A stretch of 64,000 bases of DNA from Glycomyces lechevalierae (GCF_027622945.1 NZ_JAPZVQ010000001.1:287183-351182); one strand, 5' to 3'. Shown: positions 15,264 to 23,762, counted from the stretch's first letter. Made by a program: numbers and translations. The notes: generated by a model from the letters alone, not told the origin.

Positions 15264-16718
15264 ATGAGCATTCCCATCCGGACGAGGCTGCGGGCGGTGC
15301 GAATCGCACTGCTCGCCGCCGCGATGGCCGCCACCATGGCGGCGGGCCTGACGGCCCACGCGCAGGGCGCGGAGGAGGACCCGGCCGCCCCGGCGCAGGC
15401 CGAGGCCCTCCCCGCGAGCTACCAGTGGAGCTCCAGCGGCATCCTCGCCGGCCCCAAGCCCGACTCGGCGCACCCGAACATCGCCGGGCTCAAGGACCCC
15501 TCGGTGGTCTTCCACAACGGCAAGTGGCACGTGTTCGCGTCCATCGCGAGCTCGGCCGGGTACAACATGGTGTACTTCAGCTTCACCGACTGGAACCAGG
15601 CCGCGAACGCGACCCACTACTACCTCGACCGGTCCGGGATCGGCACCGGATACCGGGCCGCGCCCGAGGTGTTCTACTACGAGCCCGACGGCGTGTGGTA
15701 CCTCGTCTACCAGGACGGCAACGCCGCCTACTCCACCAACCCGGACATCTCGAACCCCGCCGGGTGGACGGCGCCGAAGCACTTCTACTCGGGCATGCCG
15801 CAGATCATCAAGGACAACATCGGCTCGGGCTACTGGGTCGACATGTGGGTGACCTGCGACGACGTGAACTGCCACCTGTTCTCCTCGGACGACAACGGGC
15901 ACCTGTACCGCTCGCAGACCTCGGTGGCGAACTTCCCGAACGGCATGAGCGAACCCGTGATCGCCATGCAGGACAGCAACAAGTACGCGCTGTGGGAGGC
16001 CAGCAACGTCTACAAGGTGCAGGGCACCGACCAGTACATGCTCATCGTGGAGGCGTTCGGGACCGTGGGCCGGTACTTCCGGTCGTGGACCTCGACGAGC
16101 ATCGCCGGGCCGTGGACGCCGCTGGCGGACAGCAACGCGAACCCGTTCGCGGCCGCGTCCAACGTGACGTTCCCGGGCGGGGCGTGGACGAAGGACATCA
16201 GCCACGGCGAGATGATCCGGGCCGGGGTGAACCAGAAGATGGAGATCAGCCCCTGCAACATGAAGTACCTGTACCAGGGCGTCGACCCGAACGCGTCCGG
16301 CGACTACAACAACCTGCCGTGGCGGCTGGGGCTGCTGACGCAGACCAACTCGAGCCCCGACTGCGGCGGCACCGGCGAGGAGCCGACGACCGACCCTCCG
16401 ACCACGACGCCGCCGCCCGCGGGCGACTGCACGGCGACGATCACCATGGTGGGCGACTGGGGTTCGGGCTGGCAGGGCCGGGTGGACGTGACAGCCGGGA
16501 GCGCCGCGCTGAACGGCTGGAGTCTCAAGTGGACCTGGCCGGGCGCGCAGAAGGCGACGTCGACCTGGAACGTCGAGTACACGCAGTCCGGGACCGCGGT
16601 GACGGCCGGGGACGTGGGCTGGAACGGCGCGGTCGCGGCGGGCCAGTCGCGTGAGGGCTTCGGGTTCGTGGCCTCGGGGCCGAGCGCGACCCCGGCGGTG
16701 ACCTGCTCGGCGGCTTAG
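15264..16718 (+). CDS. secreted GH62 alpha-L-arabinofuranosidase with CBM2
   Basis: A 484-residue secreted enzyme. Residues 1-35 are a signal peptide with Arg residues and an AHAQG cleavage zone. A GH62 five-bladed propeller spans about 50-370. The probable catalytic residues are the Asp of LKDPSVVFHNGKWHVFA, the Asp of YWVDMWVTCDD and the Glu of ALWEASNVYKV. A Thr/Pro linker (EEPTTDPPTTTPPPA) leads to a CBM2 module of about 100 residues with paired cysteines and surface tryptophans. GH62 enzymes remove arabinose side chains from arabinoxylan; CBM2 anchors to cellulose or xylan. AAGGAG precedes ATG 15264, and a strong terminator follows. Confidence 0.93.
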   Translation: MSIPIRTRLRAVRIALLAAAMAATMAAGLTAHAQGAEEDPAAPAQAEALPASYQWSSSGILAGPKPDSAHPNIAGLKDPSVVFHNGKWHVFASIASSAGYNMVYFSFTDWNQAANATHYYLDRSGIGTGYRAAPEVFYYEPDGVWYLVYQDGNAAYSTNPDISNPAGWTAPKHFYSGMPQIIKDNIGSGYWVDMWVTCDDVNCHLFSSDDNGHLYRSQTSVANFPNGMSEPVIAMQDSNKYALWEASNVYKVQGTDQYMLIVEAFGTVGRYFRSWTSTSIAGPWTPLADSNANPFAAASNVTFPGGAWTKDISHGEMIRAGVNQKMEISPCNMKYLYQGVDPNASGDYNNLPWRLGLLTQTNSSPDCGGTGEEPTTDPPTTTPPPAGDCTATITMVGDWGSGWQGRVDVTAGSAALNGWSLKWTWPGAQKATSTWNVEYTQSGTAVTAGDVGWNGAVAAGQSREGFGFVASGPSATPAVTCSAA

Positions 16719-16731
16719 GCCCGCAACGGAG

Positions 16732-16770
16732 CCGGTGCCCGCTCCCCCGGATCTGGGGAGCGGGCACCGG
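16732..16770 (+). terminator. strong hairpin after the GH62 gene
   Basis: A 16-base perfect stem (CCGGTGCCCGCTCCCC paired with GGGGAGCGGGCACCGG) around a 7-base loop, 14 bases after the stop. No U-run follows. It probably also ends transcripts arriving from the right. Confidence 0.85.
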
Positions 16771-16861
16771 AGTGCACGGGGGACGGGGTCTGGGTTTCAA
16801 GCTAGGGCCCGGCGGGCCCCGGCGGCAAGGCATGGGCGGCAACGGTTTGGAAAATGGCTGT

Positions 16862-17104
16862 TCAGTCGATGCGGCCTGGCCCCATCGGCGGGCGGCGGCC
16901 CCTGACCGCGACGATCGCGATCCGGGCGCCGAACCAGACGGCGGCGATCGCGCTGAGGACCGCGAAGGTCCGGTCGCTCGCGTCCAAGAGGAGGTACGCG
17001 GCGGCCAGGACCGCGAAGGTCGCGGCCGCGACGGCGGCCTCGACCGCCCAGTGGGTGGGGAGTTTGGCGTAGAGCAGCGACTGCTTGAACTCTTCGAGGA
17101 ACAC
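16862..17104 (-). CDS. small two-helix membrane protein
   Basis: An 80-residue protein starting at GTG 17104 behind AAAGGAAG, with two hydrophobic segments (VEAAVAAATFAVLAAAYLLL and FAVLSAIAAVWFGARIAIVAV) and a basic C-terminus. I do not recognise a family. Its start lies 16 bases after the ABC permease stop, so it is the third gene of the exporter operon and may be an accessory subunit. Confidence 0.7.
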   Translation of the reverse strand: MFLEEFKQSLLYAKLPTHWAVEAAVAAATFAVLAAAYLLLDASDRTFAVLSAIAAVWFGARIAIVAVRGRRPPMGPGRID

Positions 17105-17120
17105 GGGACTTCCTTTCGGG

Positions 17121-17843
17121 TCAGGCGCGGGGCTGCCAGCGGAAGAGCCGCGCGGCGAGGAGCGCCGCGGCGGCGGCCGCCAGCACGGAGAGCAGGAGCG
17201 GTTCGAGCGCGGCCGTGTAGTCGCCGCCGTCCCACGCGAGGCGGGTGAGTTCGGTCGGGCCCGCGCCGGGGACGGCGGCGGCGAGCGCGGATTCTGCGCC
17301 TTCGAACCTCATGAGGCCCATGACGATCCCGGCCATGAACACGAGCGTGCCGGGCAGGACCGTGATCTGGGCGGCCTCAGGGGTCTTCGTGAACGAGGCG
17401 GTCAGGAAGCCGAGCGCGACCGAGGCGGCCGCGCCGGTCGCGAAGGCGAGGACGAGCAGTTCGGGGTGCGCCGGGGCCGTGCCGGTCTCCCAGGCGGTGT
17501 AGGCCAGCACGAGCAGGCCCTGCACGGCGACGACGAGGACGAGCGGACCGGCCAGTCCGGCCACGATGGACACCGTCGATGCCGGGGAGCTGCGGAGGCG
17601 TTTGAGGTAGCGCTGCTGGCGGCGCGCGGCGAGGGTCATCGTGCTCGTCATGAACACGCCGAACATGAGCAGCATCCCCAGTTGGACGGCGGCCAGCGAT
17701 CCGGGGGAGGCGGCGAAGACGGCGACGTCCGAACGGCTCAGCAGGAACGCCATGGCGATCGGGAGGATCGCGGCGGTCACGAGGACGGTGCGGTTGCGCA
17801 GGATCAGGCGGGTCTCGGCGACGGCGAGGGTCAGTGCGGTCAT
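17121..17843 (-). CDS. ABC-2 type exporter permease
   Basis: A 240-residue permease with six predicted helices in the ABC-2 (DrrB-like) layout. An N-terminal amphipathic region precedes helix 1 (RLILRNRTVLVTAAILPIAMAF), and the family motif region is LFGVFMTSTMTLAARRQQRYLKRLRSSP between helices 2 and 3. It pairs with the ATPase gene 20 bases upstream to make a drug or lipid exporter. The divergent histidine kinase/response regulator pair at 18903-20731 suggests control by envelope stress, as in DesKR- or LiaRS-type ABC units. Confidence 0.83.
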   Translation of the reverse strand: MTALTLAVAETRLILRNRTVLVTAAILPIAMAFLLSRSDVAVFAASPGSLAAVQLGMLLMFGVFMTSTMTLAARRQQRYLKRLRSSPASTVSIVAGLAGPLVLVVAVQGLLVLAYTAWETGTAPAHPELLVLAFATGAAASVALGFLTASFTKTPEAAQITVLPGTLVFMAGIVMGLMRFEGAESALAAAVPGAGPTELTRLAWDGGDYTAALEPLLLSVLAAAAAALLAARLFRWQPRA

Positions 17844-17863
17844 GGTCAGGGCTCCGTTCGGGT

Positions 17864-18781
17864 TCAGACGGCGGGCTGGGCTTCGAGTTCGGCGAAGATC
17901 TCGTCCAACGTGGCCGGTCCGGCCCGCAGGTCGCCGAGGTCCACGCCGCCGCGCGCGGCCCAGTCGAGGAGGCGGTGCAGGTCCGCCTGGAGTTCGGTGG
18001 TGCGGATCGTCAGCCGCCCGTCCGCGACGGCGGTGCGCCCGGCGAGGACCGGCAGCGCGAGCGGGTCGAACGGCTTGGGGCTCACCGTGATCCGGGCTTC
18101 GTGGGCGGCGGTGATCTCGGCGACGGTGCCGAAGCGGACGACGCGGCCGCGGTCCATGATGGCCACGTGGTCGGCGAGTTCGGCGGCCTCGTCGAGGTAG
18201 TGGGTGGTCAGCAGGACCGCCGTGCCGCGCCGGGTGAGTTCGCGCAGGAGCGCCCAGGTGCGGCGGCGGGAGGCCGGGTCGAGGCCCGTCGTCGGCTCGT
18301 CCGCGAACAGCACGGCCGGGTCCGTCGCGAGCGCCAGCGCGAGGTCCAGGCGGCGGCGTTCGCCGCCGGAGAGCGCGGCGACGCGCACGGCGGCGCGGTG
18401 GGCGAGGTCCACGCGTTCGACGAGGTCGTCGCGGGCGGGCAGGCGGTGCAGGTCGGTCCACAGGCGCAGCGTCTCGGTCACGGTGAGGTCGTCGGCGAAG
18501 CCGGTCTCCTGGCCGATGACGGCGACGCGCCCGGCGAGGTCGCGGCGGTGCCGGTGCGGGTCGAGGCCGCGCACACGGACCGTGCCGGCGGCGGGGCGGC
18601 GGAGCCCGACCGCGGTCTCGACGGTGGTGGTCTTGCCGGCGCCGTTGGTGCCGAGGAGCGCGAAGAGCTCGCCGGGGGCGATGGTGAAGGAGACGCCGTC
18701 GACGGCGGTGAAGGTCCCGTAGCGGCAGGCGAGGTCGCGGACCTCGACGGCGGGGCGGTCCTCATGGGTGGTCGCGTTCAT
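17864..18781 (-). CDS. ABC exporter ATP-binding protein (DrrA-like)
   Basis: A 305-residue ATPase. Walker A is GTNGAGKTTTVE near residue 44, the Q-loop follows VIGQETGF, the signature is LSGGERRRLDLALAL, Walker B is AVLFADEPTTGLD and the switch His is in LLTTHYLDEA. The C-terminal 80 residues (about 225-305) form the extra domain seen in DrrA-type drug/lipid exporter ATPases. It is the first gene of a three-gene leftward operon with its permease and a small membrane protein. Confidence 0.9.
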   Translation of the reverse strand: MNATTHEDRPAVEVRDLACRYGTFTAVDGVSFTIAPGELFALLGTNGAGKTTTVETAVGLRRPAAGTVRVRGLDPHRHRRDLAGRVAVIGQETGFADDLTVTETLRLWTDLHRLPARDDLVERVDLAHRAAVRVAALSGGERRRLDLALALATDPAVLFADEPTTGLDPASRRRTWALLRELTRRGTAVLLTTHYLDEAAELADHVAIMDRGRVVRFGTVAEITAAHEARITVSPKPFDPLALPVLAGRTAVADGRLTIRTTELQADLHRLLDWAARGGVDLGDLRAGPATLDEIFAELEAQPAV

Positions 18782-18902
18782 GGCTCAATCCTGCGTTCTT
18801 CCTTGGGCCGCAGGTAGTGCCGGAACCGCATCGGTCCAGGTGACGGACGTGTGGGGGCGGTCTGACAAATGTCATTCGGGGCCGGGGTGGTTGAATCTCG
18901 GA

Positions 18903-20129
18903 GTGCCCCCAGAAGTTGAGTCCTCCACACGCGGCCTGCGGCGCCTGCGCACGTACACCTTCTTCACTGTTATCGGCTCAGGCCCGCTGGCGCTGTTCAT
19001 GGCCGCGATGTTCCTCGCGTACTCGCCGCTCCCGTACGAGGCGCTGCCGGTCGCGGGCGGGGCGATCACCGTCTCGGTCGCGCTGTGCACGGCGGCGCTC
19101 GCCCTGCACTGGCACGGGCAGGGGCCGTGGCGGCGGCGCGTCCTCTGGGGAGTGTCCCTGTCGATCCTGGTGTGCGGGGCGGTGTGGGAGGCGCAGGCGG
19201 GCCCGATCAGCCCGGCGTGGACGGCGCCGGCGGCGCTGCTGCTGACCGAGGCGTCGCTGTGGGCGCGTCCGGGGAGGCGGTCGCTGGCATTGGTGATCGG
19301 GGCGGCCGCGATGGCGGGCCTCGTGATCGCGCTCGCGCAGGCCGGACTGGCCGAGGCGCAGACGGTGGTGATAACGATCCTGCTCGTGCCCGCGATCGCG
19401 GTCGGCGTCGTCTGCCAGTTGTGGCACTACCAGGTCGCGCGGGAGCTCGAGCAGGCCCGCGGCCTCGCGGCGGACCTCGCGGTGGCCGAGGAGCGGCTGC
19501 GGTTCGCCGGGGAGCTGCACGACGTGCAGGGCGGGAACCTGCAGGCGATCACGTTGAAGGCGCAGGTGGCGCGGCGGCTCGTCGCGGTCGACCCCGAGCG
19601 CGCCGAGGCCGAGATGCGCGCGGTCGAGGAACTGGCGCGCACCGCGATGAAGGACACGCGCGAGGTCGTGGGCGGGTACCGGAAGGTCGCGCTGGCGGAC
19701 GAGATCGACTCGGCCGCAAGGATTCTCAAGTCAGCGGGGGTACAGGCGACCGTGCCGGACGCGGCGCCGTCGCTGGACGAGGACACCGAGAAGCTGCTCG
19801 GCCTGCTCGTGCGGGAGGCGACGACGAACCTCATCCGGCACGCCGAGCCGACCGCCGCGGACGTGTCCATCGTGGAGGTCGACGCGGAGGTGACGGTGAC
19901 GATCACGAACAACGGCGCGCCGTCCCCGGCGGGATCGGGCAACGGGCTCGGCATGCTCGCCGAGCGGTTCACCGAGGCCGGCGGGCGCGTCGAGCACGAC
20001 CACGACGGGGACCGCTTCACGCTCAAGGGGACCGTGCCGAAGCCGCAGCCGCCCCAGCAGCGGCAGGCGCCGCCGATGAAGCGGGCCGCGCCGGTGCGGC
20101 GGCTCGCGCGGAAGCGGGCGCGGCGGTGA
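18903..20129 (+). CDS. sensor histidine kinase, DesK/NarX type
   Basis: A 408-residue membrane kinase. About five hydrophobic helices fill residues 15-165 with almost no extracellular loop, the DesK-like membrane-sensing layout. The HisKA_3 dimerisation domain follows with the phospho-acceptor in ERLRFAGELHDVQGGNLQAI, then an N-box (LVREATTNLIRHAEP) and a G-box (GNGLGMLAERF). I chose GTG 18903; the frame is open upstream but looks intergenic. Its stop overlaps the start of the response regulator gene. It probably controls the divergent ABC exporter in response to membrane state. Confidence 0.86.
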   Translation: MPPEVESSTRGLRRLRTYTFFTVIGSGPLALFMAAMFLAYSPLPYEALPVAGGAITVSVALCTAALALHWHGQGPWRRRVLWGVSLSILVCGAVWEAQAGPISPAWTAPAALLLTEASLWARPGRRSLALVIGAAAMAGLVIALAQAGLAEAQTVVITILLVPAIAVGVVCQLWHYQVARELEQARGLAADLAVAEERLRFAGELHDVQGGNLQAITLKAQVARRLVAVDPERAEAEMRAVEELARTAMKDTREVVGGYRKVALADEIDSAARILKSAGVQATVPDAAPSLDEDTEKLLGLLVREATTNLIRHAEPTAADVSIVEVDAEVTVTITNNGAPSPAGSGNGLGMLAERFTEAGGRVEHDHDGDRFTLKGTVPKPQPPQQRQAPPMKRAAPVRRLARKRARR

Positions 20130-20731
20130 TCCGGCTCCTGGTCGCGGACGACGAGACGCTGGTGCGCGAGGCGCTGGCCGTGCTCCTCGGGCTCGAACCC
20201 GACATCACCGTGATCGCCCAGGCGGACAACGGGGCCGACGCCGTCACGCTCGCCGAGACGCGGCTCCCGGACATCGCCGTGCTCGACCTGGAGATGCCGC
20301 CGCAGGACGGCCTGTGGGCGGCCGAGCGCATCCGCGAGGCGAACCCGGGCGTCAAGGTCATGCTCGTGACCAGGCACGCGCGGCCCGGCGTGCTGCGCCG
20401 GGCCCTCGCCGCGGGCGTCTCGGGGTTCGTCCCCAAGACCACCCCGGCCGAGCGGCTCGCGCAGATCATCCGCGACATCGCCCAGGGCCGCCGCTACATC
20501 GACCCGGAGATCGCCGCGACGGCCCTGACCGAGGACCGCTCGCCCCTGACCGAGCGGGAGCTGGACCTGCTCCGCGCGACCAGGGGCGGCGGCACCGTCG
20601 AGGAGATCGCCGCCCAGCTCCACCTCGCGCCGGGGACCGTGCGGAACTACCTGTCCACCGCGATGCGCAAGCTGGACAAGCGGACCCGGCACGCGGCCGC
20701 CCAGTACGCGTGGGAGCAGGGCTGGATCTAG
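20126..20731 (+). CDS. NarL/FixJ-family response regulator (DesR-like)
   Basis: A 201-residue regulator starting at GTG 20126, which overlaps the kinase stop (GTGA). The receiver domain has acidic DD at residues 8-9 (VADDE), phospho-acceptor Asp 54 in VLDLEMP and Lys 104-type PKT in GFVPKTTP. A LuxR/FixJ helix-turn-helix fills about residues 135-200 (LTERELDLLRAT, VEEIAAQLHLAPGTVRNYLSTAMRKL). The likely targets are the divergent exporter and itself. Its TAG stop shares CTAG 20728-20731 with the convergent hydrolase gene. Confidence 0.9.
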   Translation: MIRLLVADDETLVREALAVLLGLEPDITVIAQADNGADAVTLAETRLPDIAVLDLEMPPQDGLWAAERIREANPGVKVMLVTRHARPGVLRRALAAGVSGFVPKTTPAERLAQIIRDIAQGRRYIDPEIAATALTEDRSPLTERELDLLRATRGGGTVEEIAAQLHLAPGTVRNYLSTAMRKLDKRTRHAAAQYAWEQGWI

Positions 20732-21561
20732 CCGGTGAAGGTGTACGACTCGAGGTGGTCCAGGAGGACCCACTGCGAGTCCGGGCCGGCCTCGGCGACC
20801 AGCTCCCCCAGCTTCTCCGCGCCGAAGAGGTCCACGGCCGGTTCCGTCAGGGGCGCTTCGTAGTCGTCCCAGTGGGTCGGGACCACGTACGGCGGGAAGC
20901 CGGTGGCGGCGAGCATCCGCTCCACGTAGTTCGGGTAGTTCGGGTTGGGGCCCTGCATGAACAGGACCGTCGGCGTGATGCCGCCGAGTTCCCGCTCGTG
21001 GAACGACGGCACGCCGTTGAAGAACAGCGAGACCTCGCCGAAGGTCACGAGGTAGGCGAGGCTGCCGCCTTCGACGAGGTCCTTGATGACCTCGGGCCGG
21101 GCGGGGGTCTCGCCCGGGCGGGTGCCGGGGAACAGCAGGCTCTTGTGCTTGCCGGTCACGCCGTGGGAGGAGCGGAAGACCTCCACGGTGTAGCCCTCGA
21201 ACTGGTACAGCTCGCCGCCGCCCACCTGCGACAGCTGCTCTTCCGGGGTGTCCATGGCGCGCAGCAGGTTCAGGTGCGTCTCGGTGCCCAGGACCGTGGC
21301 GCCGGTCTTCTCTGCGACGTACGGGACGTCGGCGATGTGGTCGAAGTGGGCGTGCGTGATGAGGATCGAGTCGGCGGCGCCGATGTGCTCGTCGATCGCC
21401 GCCTCGTCGATCGCGATCGGCGTGTCCGGGTTGAACTCCCCCGGCTTGGTCGCGCCGGTGTAGGTGCGCGAGACGTACGGGTCGACGAGCACGGTGGCGC
21501 CGTCACAGGTGATCTCCCAGGCGTTGGTGCCCAGCCAGCGGACGGTGACCTCAGAAGTCAT
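20728..21561 (-). CDS. cytosolic metallo-beta-lactamase-fold hydrolase
   Basis: A 277-residue MBL-fold enzyme without signal peptide. It opens VRWLGTNAWEITCDGATVLVDPYVSR, carries the metal motif ITHAHFDHIADVP (HxHxDH) near residue 70, a later ligand region EVFRSSHGV and a C-terminal VVPTHWDDYEAPL. This matches the UlaG/RomA-like branch, whose members cleave lactones or phosphoesters; the substrate is unknown. It overlaps the 3' end of the upstream paralog by 11 bases, so the two are translationally coupled. The pair looks like a duplication in which only the upstream copy kept or gained an export signal. Confidence 0.85.
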   Translation of the reverse strand: MTSEVTVRWLGTNAWEITCDGATVLVDPYVSRTYTGATKPGEFNPDTPIAIDEAAIDEHIGAADSILITHAHFDHIADVPYVAEKTGATVLGTETHLNLLRAMDTPEEQLSQVGGGELYQFEGYTVEVFRSSHGVTGKHKSLLFPGTRPGETPARPEVIKDLVEGGSLAYLVTFGEVSLFFNGVPSFHERELGGITPTVLFMQGPNPNYPNYVERMLAATGFPPYVVPTHWDDYEAPLTEPAVDLFGAEKLGELVAEAGPDSQWVLLDHLESYTFTG

Positions 21562-22513
21562 GGCTCTCCAGGTGGTCGATGAGCAGGAACTCGGAATCGG
21601 GGCTCGCGGCGGCCACGCGCTCGCGCAGGGCCTCCACGTCCCCGCCCGCCACGGCGGGTTCGGTCAGGGGCTTGTCGAAGTCGTCCCAGTGCGTCGCGAT
21701 CACGTACGGCGGGAAGCCGGTGGCCTCCAGCAGCCGCTCCACGTACGCGGGCGTGTGCTTGCCGCCGGGCTGCACGAACACGGCCGTCGGGCGGATCCCG
21801 GCGATCTCGGGCTCGTGGAAGCTCGCCGAGCCGGCGTTGAAGAACGAGACGCCGCCGAAGTCCAGCAGGTAGGTGAGGCTGCCGCCTTCGATCAGGTCCT
21901 TGATCTTCTTGGGGCGCTTGGGTACCGCTCCGGGCCTGGTGCCGCCGAACAGGATCTGCTTGTGCTCGCCGCTGGCCGAGTGCGAGGACCGGAACACCTC
22001 GACGGTGTAGCCGTCGAACTGATACAGCTCCCCGCCCACGAGCTGCGAGAGCTGGGCCTCGGGGGCCTCCATGGCGCGCAGCAGGTTCAGGTGCGTCTCG
22101 GTGCCGAGGACGGTGGCGCCGGTCTGCTCGGCGAGGTAGGGGACGTCGGCGATGTGGTCCCAGTGGCCGTGCGTCACCAGGATGGTGTCCGCTTTCGGCA
22201 GGTGCTCGTCGACGACGTCCTCGTGGACCTCGATGTCGGTCTCGGGGTCGGCCCCCTCGGAGGTGTAGGCGCCGGTCGGGAAGCGGCTCACCCACGGGTC
22301 GATGAGCACGGTCGCCTTGTCGGTGGTGAACTCCCAGGCGTTCGTGCCGAGCCAGCGCAGCCGCACCTTCGGGGCGGCCTCGGACTCGGCGTCGTTCTCT
22401 TGCGCGGCGGCGATGCCGCCCGCGGTGGCGGTGGCCGCCAGCGCGGCCGCGCCGGTGCCCATGAGCAGGCCGCGGCGGCGGATCGGCGGAGTGGGATCAG
22501 CGGGTGTGGTCAT
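21551..22513 (-). CDS. Tat-exported metallo-beta-lactamase-fold hydrolase
   Basis: A 320-residue MBL-fold enzyme. A twin-arginine signal (PIRRRGLLMGTGAAALAATA) at residues 10-30 is followed by the same domain as its neighbour: VRLRWLGTNAWEFTTDKATVLIDP, VTHGHWDHIADVP (HxHxDH), EVFRSSHSASGEHK and VIATHWDDFDKPL. The two paralogs share most of these blocks and differ in location, one cytosolic and one exported and probably folded before export. It is divergent from the truncated LysR gene, with a perfect 10-base inverted repeat between them. Confidence 0.87.
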   Translation of the reverse strand: MTTPADPTPPIRRRGLLMGTGAAALAATATAGGIAAAQENDAESEAAPKVRLRWLGTNAWEFTTDKATVLIDPWVSRFPTGAYTSEGADPETDIEVHEDVVDEHLPKADTILVTHGHWDHIADVPYLAEQTGATVLGTETHLNLLRAMEAPEAQLSQLVGGELYQFDGYTVEVFRSSHSASGEHKQILFGGTRPGAVPKRPKKIKDLIEGGSLTYLLDFGGVSFFNAGSASFHEPEIAGIRPTAVFVQPGGKHTPAYVERLLEATGFPPYVIATHWDDFDKPLTEPAVAGGDVEALRERVAAASPDSEFLLIDHLESHDF

Positions 22514-22549
22514 GGGTGGTATTCAAGCCGCCGTGTCCCGTTCCGTCCA

Positions 22550-22587
22550 ATATCAACGCGCCTATGGGCCGATATCTGCGTTGATAT
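22550..22587. promoter_or_regulatory. LysR-type inverted repeat between the hydrolase and LysR genes
   Basis: ATATCAACGC (22550-22559) and GCGTTGATAT (22578-22587) form perfect 10-base arms with an 18-base spacer, in an AT-rich stretch. It ends 9 bases before the LysR start and begins 36 bases before the hydrolase start, as expected for a LysR regulatory/activation site serving divergent genes. Confidence 0.75.
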
Positions 22588-22596
22588 CGTTGCCGC

Positions 22597-22905
22597 GTGG
22601 ACATCATGCGGCACTTGGAATGCTTCCTGGCGGTAGGTGAAGAACGTCACTTCGGCCGGGCCGCCGAGCGTCTGGGCATGGAGCAGCCGCCGCTGAGCCA
22701 GCGGATCAGGCGGTTGGAGAAGGAGCTGGGAGCGGACCTGTTCGACCGGGGCGGCGGGCAGGTGCAGCTCACCCCGGCGGGACACGTGCTCATGCGGGAG
22801 GCGCCGGAGCTGCTGCGGGCGCATCAGCGGATGCGCACGCTGGTGCGGCGCGCGGCCGAGACCGACCCGGCGAACCCGCCGCGGCCCTGGTCCTCGCTTT
22901 ACTGA
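22597..22905 (+). CDS. truncated LysR-type regulator (DNA-binding domain only)
   Basis: A 102-residue frame with a complete LysR winged helix-turn-helix (MRHLECFLAVGEERHFGRAAERL, QPPLSQRIRRLEKELGADLF, LTPAGHVLMREAPELL) and the start of the linker helix, then a stop. Normal LysR proteins have about 300 residues, so the ligand-binding domain is missing. The last 7 bases overlap the convergent beta-lactamase-like gene. The intact operator-like repeat upstream suggests the HTH may still bind. It may be a decayed gene or a minimal regulator. Start is GTG 22597 or ATG 22606. Confidence 0.7.
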   Translation: MDIMRHLECFLAVGEERHFGRAAERLGMEQPPLSQRIRRLEKELGADLFDRGGGQVQLTPAGHVLMREAPELLRAHQRMRTLVRRAAETDPANPPRPWSSLY

Positions 22906-23762
22906 CCTTCGGCGAGCGCTTCGGTGAGGGCGAGGGCGGCGCGGCTCATCGCTAGTTCGACCTCCCGGAAGTTGCGGCGCGTGACCTGCGCGAAGATGGC
23001 GAGGGCGTGGCGGCGGCCATCGGGCCACTCCCAGACGGCGACCTCGTTGAGCCAGCCGGGGAGCGACCCGGAGCGGCCGAAGGGCTTCACGGTGCTCGGG
23101 GCGAGCCGGGAGAGGCGGCCGCCGGTGAGCTGGCGGCCCATCCAGCGGCGCACGTCGGCGGCCACGGGCGCGGGGCCGTCCCAGATGTGGCGCAGGAACG
23201 CGGTCATGTCCGCGGGCGTGGAGGCGTTGGTGCGCATGGGGTCCCATGCGCTGGTGGCGCGCAGTTCTTCGGTCGTGAGCGCGCCGCTCTCGAGGACGTG
23301 CGCGAGGGCTTCGAGATCGGCGATGTCGAGGTCGCGGGCGACCTCTTCGAGGATCACGCGCGGCGAGCCGAGCAGCCGGGTGTCCTTGAGCCCGAGCCGG
23401 GCCGGGAGGCTGCGCAGTGCGCCGGCGCCCATCTGCTTGACGACGAGGTCGGCCGCGGAGTTGTCCGAGACCTCCATCATCAGGGATGCGAGGTCCCACA
23501 CCGAGATCTGCGAGTCGTAGCGGAACCCGGCCACCCCGGTGCCGCCGAGCCGGTCGGCGGGGGTCACGCGCACGGGCGCGGCGGGGTCGATGAGTCCCGC
23601 CTCGACCTGGCAGCGGAACTCCCAGGCGATGAAGAGCTTCACGACGGACACGAGGATCACCGGGTCGCTCTCGCGCACGCCGAGCCCGCGCCCGTCCGAG
23701 AGGTCCCTGATATGGGCGGACACCTTCGCGCCCAAGGGGTCGAAGTACTGGTCGAGATCCAT
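22899..23762 (-). CDS. class A beta-lactamase-fold serine hydrolase
   Basis: A 287-residue protein of the penicillin-binding/class A beta-lactamase superfamily. The nucleophile is in ILVSVVKLFIAWEF (S-x-x-K) near residue 40, the SDN loop is MEVSDNSAADLVVKQMG near 100, and the third motif region reads TVKPFGRSGSLPGW, so the canonical Lys-Thr-Gly is not obvious. There is no signal peptide at the chosen start ATG 23762, which is odd for a lactamase. Related actinobacterial proteins are annotated only as serine hydrolases, so antibiotic resistance should not be assumed. Two convergent genes overlap at its stop. Confidence 0.78.
   Translation of the reverse strand: MDLDQYFDPLGAKVSAHIRDLSDGRGLGVRESDPVILVSVVKLFIAWEFRCQVEAGLIDPAAPVRVTPADRLGGTGVAGFRYDSQISVWDLASLMMEVSDNSAADLVVKQMGAGALRSLPARLGLKDTRLLGSPRVILEEVARDLDIADLEALAHVLESGALTTEELRATSAWDPMRTNASTPADMTAFLRHIWDGPAPVAADVRRWMGRQLTGGRLSRLAPSTVKPFGRSGSLPGWLNEVAVWEWPDGRRHALAIFAQVTRRNFREVELAMSRAALALTEALAEGQ

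Noticed and set aside
22899..23762. An ampR-bla type antibiotic resistance unit
   Set aside because: The LysR gene is truncated and convergent rather than divergent, its operator faces the hydrolase genes, and the lactamase-like protein lacks a signal peptide and clear KTG.
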